Shown here: positions 20,234 through 29,044 of the stretch, piece after piece
Layout of the letters: each line of letters begins with the position of its first letter
Numbering within the stretch: position 1 is the first letter of the stretch
Origin: Willaertia magna
Taxonomy: Eukaryota; Heterolobosea; Eutetramitea; Acrasida; Naegleriidae
DNA length: 64,000 bases
Assembly (NCBI GenBank): GCA_902984215.1
Contig: CADWAF010002006.1
Span: forward strand, 17,773-81,772
Direction: 5' to 3'
The notes under the pieces: model-generated
Seen by the model: only the letters and a program-made list of their open reading frames with translations
Databases searched by the model: none
What the model was told of the DNA's origin: nothing
Made by a program: the position numbers and the translations under genes

Positions 20234-22855
20234 ATGTTTCATTTAAATTACTATTCTTCACCATCTTCCCCTCCTTCAGCTGCCGACGCCGACAACCTTT
20301 CGGAAGATGAAGAATTTAAAGAAGAAGAAGAAGAACATATCAATTCATATTCTCCTCATTACATTAATCCTGCAATAACAACATTAAATACAAATCCAAT
20401 TACAACAAACCTTAATAATAATCTCACACAACAACTCACTAAAAACAGTTCTAACAACAACAATAATCTAATTATCACTAACAACTACAATAACAAAAAC
20501 AATAAGGCAAATAACAACAATACATTAATAAAAACTATAAAAAATTATTCTTCTCCTCATAAAGCCTTAATTAAAAAAAAACAATCACCAAATAAAAGTC
20601 AACTTTTTACTTTAAACAAACAATTATTAGAAAGTAGTAATACAAGTAATTTAAATAATAATAATAATAATTTAGAAAAGAAAAATTCAATTTCATGGAC
20701 TTGTTTTGAAGGAAAATTAATTTCACCAATTATAGAAACTGAAAATAATTTATTTATTACAATTTTACCAAAATTAACATTTTTAAAATTATTTAAACCT
20801 TTATTATTTTATTTAACAAAAAAATTAAATCTTTTTATTCCTTATCTTTACAATAATTATAATTTTCAATTTTTAAAAACAATTTTACAAAATAACACAC
20901 AAAATAATTTACAAAATAAAAATATAATTAAAGAAATTAATGAAGCAATAGAATTAATTTTAATTCATTATATTGGTAATTTTAATTATTTACAAGAAGA
21001 AATTATTAAACCATATTTAATTGGTTCAACAAGTATTTTATTAAAATTAAATTCATTTGATATTTTAATTAATCATTTAAAAGAATTGAGAGATAGATCT
21101 GCAACAATGATACAACGAAAAGTTAAATATTTTATTTTAATAAAGAAATTGAAAATGTTAAAAAAGAATGATAATTTAAAGAATGGTAGTAGTAATATTT
21201 TTGTAAAGAAGGAAAATGATTTGATTTTATTGAATAATTCTAAATGTGGAAAGAATAAAAATGGAATTAATAAAAATGATAATTTACAAAAGAAGGTATT
21301 GTCAACAATGAGTGACACTAGCTCAGTAATTACAGGTACTACTACCACAAATAGTTTAAAATCAACAACAATTGCCAATACTATATTAATACCTGAAGAT
21401 CATCCATTATTTGAAGAACAAGAATTAAAAAGAATAAATTATGGTACTCCATATCAAGAAAGAAAATTGAAAATGAAACAATCTTATGCATATAGATTAG
21501 AAAAGAAAAGACAATTGTCACAATCTTATCAAAGTAATAATTATTACAATAATAATAAGAAGAAAAGAGCAATTATTGTAATACAATCTTTTTTTAGAAT
21601 GATTAAATGTAGAAATAATTATTTATTAATGAAATATTCAATTATTTTAATACAAAGATGGTATCGTACAATATTACAAAATAAAAAGTTGTCAATTACA
21701 AATAAGAAGAAGAAGAATAAGTTACCATTGACAACAAATAATAAGAAAGAGGCATTAAAACAAGAATTAACTAACAAGAAAGAACAAAAAGAATTAAAGA
21801 AAACAACATTTCATATTTATTTAAATGCAGCAATTAAAATTCAAAGATGGTGGAGAAATTATTTATTAAAAGAACAATTAATTGAAGCAGTAATAATTAT
21901 TCAAAGAGCATATAGAAAGTATTTATTTAAAAAGAAGATAAAATTAAAGAAAGAAGAAGAAGAAAGAATGAAATTATTAAAGAGAATGGAATGGAAAAGA
22001 AAATTATTAAAACAACAACAACATGATAAGGATGATGATGAAAAGGTAGTAATGAAGGTTAATAATTTATTGAGGGCAGAAGAAGAGGGAAGAAAAAAGA
22101 AGAAGAATGCATTGTTTAAGTCTTTGTATTATAGCAATCATTCTGCTATCATTGATAAAGAAAATCAAAATACAGAAGATGATAATGATGATAACGGTAA
22201 AGATAAGAGAATGAATAATAACATGGATCATGATGAAAGGAAAGTGTTAATGTTAAAGAATGCAATGAAATCTCTATTGAATAGCCATAGTAATAATAAT
22301 AATAATTCTACTTTAAGCAACAACAAAAAGAGTGCAACAAATAATAACAATAATATACAACAACAAAAGAAATCATATACTGATATATTAAAAGAAGTGT
22401 ATGGAGATGTTAACACTACTATTAGAAAAGGAAAGAATAAAAGTCCTCAACAACAAGAAAATAATCAATTAATGAATACTATTAAGGCTTTTAAACAGCA
22501 GCAGAGTAAAAGTGGTTTGAATAATAAGGGAAATTATAAGCCAACAACAAACATTACTACTACCAATGCTCGTAATTCTTCTTCTTCTACGATTAACAGT
22601 TCAAAAAGAATGAAACATTATTGTACTGCTACAGGAGCAACAGAAGAAGGTAATAATATTATCAGTGATGGAGAGGGATTAAGTAATGATAATTATAATA
22701 ATCATCATTATCACTCAATGATGATGAATAATCATTTCCTTAGAGTAGTATCAGATTCAACAATAATACCACCATTAAAAGAAGATACAAATAGAATGGC
22801 TTCATGGTTGAATAGTATTGAACAATTCTCAAATGAATTCTTACAAACAAATTAG
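20234..22855 (+). CDS. IQ-motif protein, probably calmodulin-binding
   Basis: 873 residues, no intron. An acidic and Asn-rich N-terminus (1-150) is followed by a hydrophobic-aromatic, possibly folded segment (about 155-300). IQ motifs (IQxxxRxxxxR-like) then appear at about 287-305 (TMIQRKVKYFILIKKLK), 448-465 (VIQSFFRMIKCRNNY), 471-485 (ILIQRWYRTILQNKK), 535-550 (IKIQRWWRNYLLKEQ) and 556-572 (IIIQRAYRKYLFKKK). A Lys/Glu-rich helix follows, then a low-complexity C-terminus. IQ motifs bind calmodulin or myosin light chains, so a cytoskeletal or Ca2+-linked role is inferred. It lacks a myosin motor or other catalytic domain. Confidence 0.8.
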   Translation: MFHLNYYSSPSSPPSAADADNLSEDEEFKEEEEEHINSYSPHYINPAITTLNTNPITTNLNNNLTQQLTKNSSNNNNNLIITNNYNNKNNKANNNNTLIKTIKNYSSPHKALIKKKQSPNKSQLFTLNKQLLESSNTSNLNNNNNNLEKKNSISWTCFEGKLISPIIETENNLFITILPKLTFLKLFKPLLFYLTKKLNLFIPYLYNNYNFQFLKTILQNNTQNNLQNKNIIKEINEAIELILIHYIGNFNYLQEEIIKPYLIGSTSILLKLNSFDILINHLKELRDRSATMIQRKVKYFILIKKLKMLKKNDNLKNGSSNIFVKKENDLILLNNSKCGKNKNGINKNDNLQKKVLSTMSDTSSVITGTTTTNSLKSTTIANTILIPEDHPLFEEQELKRINYGTPYQERKLKMKQSYAYRLEKKRQLSQSYQSNNYYNNNKKKRAIIVIQSFFRMIKCRNNYLLMKYSIILIQRWYRTILQNKKLSITNKKKKNKLPLTTNNKKEALKQELTNKKEQKELKKTTFHIYLNAAIKIQRWWRNYLLKEQLIEAVIIIQRAYRKYLFKKKIKLKKEEEERMKLLKRMEWKRKLLKQQQHDKDDDEKVVMKVNNLLRAEEEGRKKKKNALFKSLYYSNHSAIIDKENQNTEDDNDDNGKDKRMNNNMDHDERKVLMLKNAMKSLLNSHSNNNNNSTLSNNKKSATNNNNNIQQQKKSYTDILKEVYGDVNTTIRKGKNKSPQQQENNQLMNTIKAFKQQQSKSGLNNKGNYKPTTNITTTNARNSSSSTINSSKRMKHYCTATGATEEGNNIISDGEGLSNDNYNNHHYHSMMMNNHFLRVVSDSTIIPPLKEDTNRMASWLNSIEQFSNEFLQTN

Positions 22856-23220
22856 AGTAGTATCAATTATTAATAATGATGATTACACGAATAATAATGA
22901 TTTACAATTATTTGTTGATAAAAGATAATATCTATTTTACTAAATGATGTAAATTACCAAAAGAATTAAATTTACTATTTTTTAACAAATTACGTAAATA
23001 ATCAAACACGTGTTGTTTGTTTACCACACAAAGCAATTCATTGAAAATAACAATTTAAAAATATAATTTTATATTTTATTTATAAATTTGTAAATTTCCA
23101 AAATATCTTAGGACAGTCAACTTTGCTCTAACTAAAACAACAACACTATATAAAAAAACTAACAAACAATTACATTTAACAAACAATAAAAAAAACAAAG
23201 ATTAAACAATAAATAACAAA
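22856..23220. other. Intergenic region
   Basis: 365 bases with no gene. The right half, with an A/C-rich leader, is the probable promoter of the gene at 23221. Confidence 0.5.
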
Positions 23221-23685
23221 ATGAATAACACACAACAAGGAAGTATTGATAAATCATCACATTCAGTTCAAAGCGTTAAAGAACAATTTGAAAATAAAGA
23301 TAAAAGTACTTGGGAAACAGTCACTGATACTGTTTATAATACTTTTAATCAAGCAGTTGATAGTTTATCTACAGGTTATGAAAAATTTAAATTAAATCAA
23401 AATATTGACAGTAGTCATATTAGTGTTGCAAAAGCACAAAGTCAATTAGAAGGATCAAATGCAACTAGTGGTATGCCTTCTTCATTTAATAATATTGCAC
23501 CTGGTAATTTATTAACTCAAGCTAAAGATACTATCTTTAATACATTTAGTTCATCTGGTGTATCTGATAGTGGTTTATCAAAATCTGAAGAAGAAGATGT
23601 ACAACAAATTTCTAATCAAGGATTTGTTGATAAGAGTCATATTAATGTAAAGAGCAGAATTTCAGAAATGGAACGTAAATATTGA
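23221..23685 (+). CDS. Small hydrophilic repeat protein, unknown
   Basis: 154 residues, no signal peptide or membrane segment. It contains three copies of a short motif: IDKSSHSVQSVKEQFE (about 9-24), IDSSHISVAKAQSQLE (about 61-76) and VDKSHINVKSRISEME (about 136-151). Between them are two related segments, TVTDTVYNTFNQAVDSLS and TQAKDTIFNTFSSSG. The repeats are Ser-rich, charged and predicted helical, as in small stress or membrane-surface proteins (LEA or perilipin-like 11-mers), but no family is recognised. Codons are less A+T-extreme than in hypothetical neighbours, which suggests good expression. Confidence 0.75.
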   Translation: MNNTQQGSIDKSSHSVQSVKEQFENKDKSTWETVTDTVYNTFNQAVDSLSTGYEKFKLNQNIDSSHISVAKAQSQLEGSNATSGMPSSFNNIAPGNLLTQAKDTIFNTFSSSGVSDSGLSKSEEEDVQQISNQGFVDKSHINVKSRISEMERKY

Positions 23686-24600
23686 TTTATACAAAATGGT
23701 TACATTTAAATTTGTAAATAGTGTTAACAAACTTAAATAAAATATGTAGTGATTTATATTCTCCCTTAATGCATGAAGCGCTTTTGTTATCAATGTAGTG
23801 TTTATAATTTTGTATTGTAAAGCGTTATTTTTCATCATGTCTCCATTTCCCTTAATAACAATAATCTTTCCTTAATAACTTCTAATTGAAACGGTTTTTT
23901 GGTTAAGGTGGGTGGTAAACTTTACTACTGAATTGTGCAGTAGTGAACTACTAGCTTCTTGTCGTAGTCCAGTGAGCGTCCCCTTTAAGAAAGGAGGTAA
24001 AGATTACCTCCATAAATGATTAAAATGATTAAATAGTTCATAAAAAATCTGTTATTGACTCTTCCGTTACGTTTCTTTTAGTTTAACAGACTTCCTTATT
24101 GATATTTTTTGAATCTTTACGTTACTGGCACATCTCATTATAGAAATGATCAGTTAATAACCTTTCCCTCTTTCCATTCTTTGCTTTTTTTTTGTATTAA
24201 GGAAATTGTGGGATATCCCTTTAAGGATAGATTTGCCTCTTCTTTGGTAGAGGGTGGCACTTTAATGAATACCTTCTTATATACTTTTACCTGCGCAATT
24301 TATTTTTCCTTAATGAATATCGCTTCCTCTTTAACACGCACTACTACAATTTTTTTTTTTAAAAAAAAACACATCTACAGCTTTCAACTGAAAGTGGTAA
24401 CTTTACTGCTTCAAAGGCTAACTTTCTATCTTTATTGAACTACTAGCATTTTGCTATCTTTTTTAAAACCGTTATTTTTTCTTTCAACGTGCTTTTCAAT
24501 AGCCATCAACTAATACAATCAACTAACTAATTCACAACAACAACAACTATATTACTACTCTAACCTTAATACTTAAAATACAAAGCGAATATATTATAAA
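23686..24600. other. Long intergenic region with G+C-richer patches
   Basis: No supported protein gene: the longest frame here (24109-24438) has no ATG start. The segment about 23895-24011 is G+C-rich for this genome and hairpin-prone. The segment 24130-24330 is also mixed in composition with several CCTTAAT words. The last 100 bases are probably the leader of the gene at 24601. Confidence 0.5.
23905..24011 (+). ncRNA. Candidate structured RNA or control element
   Basis: A patch of roughly 40-45% G+C in an A+T-rich spacer. It contains CTACTG-AATTGTG-CAGTAG (6-bp stem) and GGAGGTAA-AGA-TTACCTCC at 23993-24011 (perfect 8-bp stem, 3-base loop). In A+T-rich genomes G+C islands outside genes are often RNA genes. 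The strand is a guess, since hairpins are symmetrical. A transcriptional control region for a flanking gene is equally possible. Confidence 0.3.
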
Positions 24601-27600
24601 ATGTATACTTTTGAAGATTATTCACCAACTTCATCCACCTTAATGAATAATAATAATTGTAATGTATTCAACATTGCTGCTGCAGAAATTAACTATGATA
24701 ACAACAACAACAACAACAAGAATAACAACACAACTGAGATCTTGCCTCAACCGCTACTCTCTTTACAATCTCCATCTCTATTCTCACCAATTTTAAATCC
24801 ACCATTTGATGCAAATAGCAATGACTTTATTATGCCTCAAGTAGAAGAAGAAGAAGTAGAACAGCCTAAAGAAAAAAAAGAAACAAAAGCTTCAGATACA
24901 GAACCTCTTTTAGATTTAACTGAATATACATTACAAATTGATTACACTGAAATTCTATTTATTTTACAAAATGGTGAAACCACTAAACTTTCTTTCGATT
25001 TAATGGAACATCTATGTCCTCACTTAACAAGTCAACTTAAAGACAGTAACGTTATACGTAACGCTTATTTACAATTAATAGAAGATGGTAAATTTAATAC
25101 ACATTCCAATTTAACAATTATAAATAAAGAAGAAAAGTGTGTAAAGGCATTTCCAATAATTTATTTAAAGAACTTGTCAACTTTAACAATGAATTGTTTT
25201 TTAAAAGCAATTCAATTAGCTACAATGATTGAATATAATTGGAAATTTAAAAAATTAAAAGAAAATGATTTAAAAATTAAATTAAATGTTAGTAGTGGTG
25301 ATTTAAGAAATTTATTTTTATTATATTTAACTTTATTTAATTATGAATGGAATCAATGTAATGCTTTAGATTGTATTATTAGAAGTGTTTATTTTGTTAG
25401 TTCTTCAATGAATCAATTATATTTTGCTAGAACTACTTTAAATAATATTGAATTTCCTTTTGAGGAAAGTTGTAATAACAATTGTGGTGTTGTTGACAAC
25501 AGTACAACAAATGGAATGTCCATTTCTTCAACTAGTTGTGCTCCAACAACCTTTGACATGAATACACAAAATATTATTAACAATAACTGTAATAACAATT
25601 ACAACTATAATTGCATTCCAATGTGGTGTTGTATTAATGAAAAACAATTTAATGAAAGAAAAGAAAAGATTATTAAATATTTTGACGGAAAAATTAACAC
25701 TAACTTTTTTAAAAACTATATTGGATTAGATATTGAATTATATCATACATTACAACCATTTAATATTTTAAAAGAACAAGAAAGATTAAATCAATCATGT
25801 GCTTGGTCTTATTTTGATTGGTCTTTTATTCATCATATTTTAACAAGTAGTGATTTAGTTGTTGAAATTAATAAGAAAGAAACACATGTATTAGCTGCAG
25901 TTGGTTCATTTATTCATAATAATAGAGAAGAAATATTAAGAACTTATCAAGAGGCTATTTCTTTACAACAATTAGTATTTTACAATAATAATAATACACA
26001 AAATTATACACAACAACAATCTTTACAAAATTATACACAACAAAATAATAATAATATATATACAACAGAAGAAGTATTAGATAGTATTTATTTTCTATTT
26101 AGTTGTGTAAAATGGAAATTATTAAAAGACAGAAGTCAAGAAACTGACTTGTCATATTTCCATAATTATTTACAAATTCTTTTTAAAACAGAAATTAACA
26201 TTCAAGAAATGAAAGATAAAATTCTTTACTTTTCAGATCAATTCTATTCACAACATTATGATAAAACATTAATTGAAAGAAATTTTAAAAAAACAAATGT
26301 AACCAATTTTACAATGAATTTATCTGGAAAAATATTTTTAAAACCACAAATTAATCAAAAACAATATCCAAGTGGAATTGAAATTAATTATAATCAAGAT
26401 GAATTATTAAATGAATTTTTAAATTTTCATAAAACGAAAGAGGGAAAGGAATTAAGGTTAAATACATTTAAGAAATTTATTTTAAATGATTTTAGAAGTT
26501 TTATTGGAAATGTTTTACCTAAAAATTATAGAGAAGTCATTGTGGGATATTCTAATGGTGTAATGAAAGTAGGTGGTGGTAATGGTAATGGTAATAATAA
26601 TCAAACAGGTGGTTGTTGTGGTAATAGTAACAGTAACAATAAGAGTGTAATCGTCAATAATAGTAAGGTTAATAAGGTAATGAAATTTATTCCATTAAAA
26701 ACAGATAATAATAATAATAATACTAGTGAAGTTAATGGCAATAAACAATTAAAAAAGAAGAAAAAGAAGGCAACAACTAGTTCTAAAAAGAAGGATAATA
26801 ATAATGCAACAGTTGACAATAATGCCAATAATAACAATAAGAGAAAGAAGAATGAAGAAACTATTGTTTATGATACAAGTAAACGTAGAAATAGTGCTCC
26901 AGATACCACTGTAATGCCATCATCAGTTATTAACAAGACAAATAAGTGTATTCTTGCTCCACCTAAATCAACAACTGCTGCAACCAACTCAGCAAAAGGT
27001 TCTACAACTAATTCTAATGGAAATAACAATACAAGTAACAATAATAACACATTTTGTTTTGTGTTTGAAAATGGAATGAGTTCTACAACATTTAGTTCTA
27101 AAAGTAAGAGAAGAGCAAGTGCTTGTAATTCTTTATTAACTAAAACAACTAATAAGAAAAAGGGAAATAATAGTGTTAAAAAGAATATTACAAAAGTAAT
27201 TGAAGAAAATCAAGAAGAAGAATTAAAGAGAAAATGTTCAAATAATTCTTCTTTTGTAAATGTCAGTCAACCACAACAATTACAACAAGTATTTAATAAC
27301 TGTACAAATAACATTAATCATTTAAATAATTATAGTATGATATTTAGTTTTAATAATAATGTATATTCACCAGAAAATAATCAAGCAATTTCTTCTATAA
27401 ATAGTAATATTAACAACAACCAAAACATTAACAACAATAATAACCACAATGATATCAATAGTCAAAACAATAATCAAGAACCTTTACTATTTGATCCTTC
27501 CTTATTAAATCAATATGAATTTCCAAATACTAACAATAACAACGTCATTAACAATAGTGCTGTCAACGTCAACAATAATAATTCTACATTTGACTTTCTT

Positions 27601-28122
27601 GCCTCACCTACCTATTCTTTATTTGAAAATAATAATCTAAGTAATGCTAGTAATAATAATAATAATAATACTTCATGTTCTTCTTCTAATAATAATAATG
27701 AAATGACAATATTACAATATGATCAACAATTTAATTTATTAAATCAACAACAACAAAATAACTTTGATGAATTTTTAAACTTTAGTGAATTATTTAATGA
27801 TTCAATCAGTTATACCACTAATAATAATAATGATAATAATGACAATAATAATTATATCAATAATAACAATACTAACTTTAATAATAATGTTGCTAGTAGT
27901 AGTTCTTCAACAACAACAACCACTACTAACAACACAACTACTGTCAATGCTAATAATGTAACAGTTAATAATAATAATAATAATGAAAGTGGTAAAGATC
28001 CAGCAACAAGTGTATTTAATTATGGATTTGGTGTATTTATTCCAACATACTTTTCAATTCCAGATTTAAATAATAATATACAAGTAGCTACATTAGGAGA
28101 TGATGAATTATCCTATTTGTAA
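24601..28122 (+). CDS. Large Asn-rich protein, possibly nuclear
   Basis: 1173 residues, no intron. The N-terminal half (about 90-640) is a mostly ordered region of helices with aromatic residues (for example SFIHHILTSSDLVVEINKKE and FKKFILNDFRSFIGNVLPKN) that I cannot assign. The C-terminal half is low complexity with Lys-rich clusters (KKKKKKATTSSKKKD; KRKKNEE; KSKRRASACNS) that fit nuclear localisation signals, then long Asn/Ser/Thr runs. The layout of one ordered domain plus basic and Asn-rich tails suggests a regulator of transcription, but no DNA-binding domain is recognised. Confidence 0.75.
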   Translation: MYTFEDYSPTSSTLMNNNNCNVFNIAAAEINYDNNNNNNKNNNTTEILPQPLLSLQSPSLFSPILNPPFDANSNDFIMPQVEEEEVEQPKEKKETKASDTEPLLDLTEYTLQIDYTEILFILQNGETTKLSFDLMEHLCPHLTSQLKDSNVIRNAYLQLIEDGKFNTHSNLTIINKEEKCVKAFPIIYLKNLSTLTMNCFLKAIQLATMIEYNWKFKKLKENDLKIKLNVSSGDLRNLFLLYLTLFNYEWNQCNALDCIIRSVYFVSSSMNQLYFARTTLNNIEFPFEESCNNNCGVVDNSTTNGMSISSTSCAPTTFDMNTQNIINNNCNNNYNYNCIPMWCCINEKQFNERKEKIIKYFDGKINTNFFKNYIGLDIELYHTLQPFNILKEQERLNQSCAWSYFDWSFIHHILTSSDLVVEINKKETHVLAAVGSFIHNNREEILRTYQEAISLQQLVFYNNNNTQNYTQQQSLQNYTQQNNNNIYTTEEVLDSIYFLFSCVKWKLLKDRSQETDLSYFHNYLQILFKTEINIQEMKDKILYFSDQFYSQHYDKTLIERNFKKTNVTNFTMNLSGKIFLKPQINQKQYPSGIEINYNQDELLNEFLNFHKTKEGKELRLNTFKKFILNDFRSFIGNVLPKNYREVIVGYSNGVMKVGGGNGNGNNNQTGGCCGNSNSNNKSVIVNNSKVNKVMKFIPLKTDNNNNNTSEVNGNKQLKKKKKKATTSSKKKDNNNATVDNNANNNNKRKKNEETIVYDTSKRRNSAPDTTVMPSSVINKTNKCILAPPKSTTAATNSAKGSTTNSNGNNNTSNNNNTFCFVFENGMSSTTFSSKSKRRASACNSLLTKTTNKKKGNNSVKKNITKVIEENQEEELKRKCSNNSSFVNVSQPQQLQQVFNNCTNNINHLNNYSMIFSFNNNVYSPENNQAISSINSNINNNQNINNNNNHNDINSQNNNQEPLLFDPSLLNQYEFPNTNNNNVINNSAVNVNNNNSTFDFLASPTYSLFENNNLSNASNNNNNNTSCSSSNNNNEMTILQYDQQFNLLNQQQQNNFDEFLNFSELFNDSISYTTNNNNDNNDNNNYINNNNTNFNNNVASSSSSTTTTTTNNTTTVNANNVTVNNNNNNESGKDPATSVFNYGFGVFIPTYFSIPDLNNNIQVATLGDDELSYL

Positions 28123-28292
28123 ATTCATTAATTGTTAAATAATTTCAATTACTAATAAGGTTAGGGTAAAATAATGTAAATATTAAATAAAAAATATTCT
28201 TCTAAATTTCTTCTTTATTAAATAAATGGGCAAGAGTAATTTGTAATAAAGGGTTTTAAAAAGAAACTGTTAAATTGTGAATAAAAAGAATT

Positions 28293-28349
28293 TATGACCT
28301 TGTGATTTAGTAGTAAACAGATGGTAGTTTACACTCTGTTTTGGAATCA
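28293..28349 (+). ncRNA. 57-nt twin element, copy 1 (candidate RNA gene)
   Basis: It is identical to the element at 28614-28670 except for one base (A for G at position 20). It can fold as a closed stem TGATT (28303-28307) with AATCA (28345-28349), enclosing AAACAGA (28315-28321) paired with TCTGTTT (28335-28341). An alternative hairpin GTAAAC/GTTTAC (28313-28318 with 28327-28332) competes for the same bases. The start TGATTTAGT(A/G)GTAA resembles a tRNA D-arm or pol III A box, but no T arm is present. No known RNA family is recognised. The strand is inferred from the A-box-like word. Confidence 0.45.
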
Positions 28350-28613
28350 TTGTATGGTATTGTAGTAAGGGAAGAATTATTTTTATAAATAAATCTACCA
28401 GGGAATTAATTTAATCAATACGTACAATGTGTAATTAAATTATTGAAATGATTGACTCTCCAATAAATTAGTTGTTTTAAATTTACTCACTTATGGGTTT
28501 CATTTTTTAAAAAAAAATCAAAATAATGTTGAACTCACTTAGTAATAAGTAGTTTAGGCTTTAGTTATTATTTAAAACTAATTATTAAACACAAGAAGGT
28601 TAAAAGTAAAATG

Positions 28614-28670
28614 TATGACCTTGTGATTTAGTGGTAAACAGATGGTAGTTTACACTCTGTTTTGGAATCA
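28614..28670 (+). ncRNA. 57-nt twin element, copy 2 (candidate RNA gene)
   Basis: Second copy, 321 bases after the first, with 56 of 57 bases the same although flanking DNA has diverged strongly. Both competing hairpins are kept. Near-identity limited to the core implies selection or recent gene conversion. Confidence 0.45.
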
Positions 28671-29044
28671 CTATAGTTTTTATAGTATCGAGTAAAGTGA
28701 GAATATTATTCTTTAAACTAACATTCACCTATAGAACAATACACGCAATATGTGTTAATTTTCTCTATCGGAATGAGATGATGAATTAAAATTTAAACAA
28801 ATTCTTCCTCTTTCTTATGGTTCATTTTTTATTTAAATTAAAATATTAAATACAACTAAGCTTAGTTGCAGGTATGATAAAAATTTATTTAATATGTTGT
28901 TTGTTAGAATTAATAGTTAATTACTTTTCAATAATAATAGTACCCAATAACAATCTAGATTGTTTATTGAGATTGTTAACGAGACGTTGTAAAAAAAAAC
29001 AAAAGGTTCTTTGTGTGTGAAAAAAAATTTAAAAAAAAAAATAA

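Larger units (their letters stand above)
28123..29044. other. Intergenic region carrying two 57-nt twin elements
   Basis: No protein gene. The two elements at 28293 and 28614 are described separately. The sequence after each is weakly related over another 100 bases (both pass through TTTA-rich sequence to a shared form CAATAC-ACAATGTG / CAATACACGCAATATGTG). The right end is the leader of the BRCT-WGR gene. Confidence 0.5.

Noticed and set aside
24351..24370. T-run/A-run hairpin as a terminator
   Set aside because: Simple T then A homopolymers are frequent by chance at this base composition and lie next to no gene end.
24109..24438. Open frame of 109 codons between two genes
   Set aside because: It starts with TTG and has no nearby ATG. 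Composition is that of non-coding T-rich DNA, and it ends in a T-run/A-run hairpin.
28293..28349. tRNA gene at the 57-nt element
   Set aside because: The D-arm-like word is present, but there is no seven-base anticodon loop, no T arm and no acceptor pairing.
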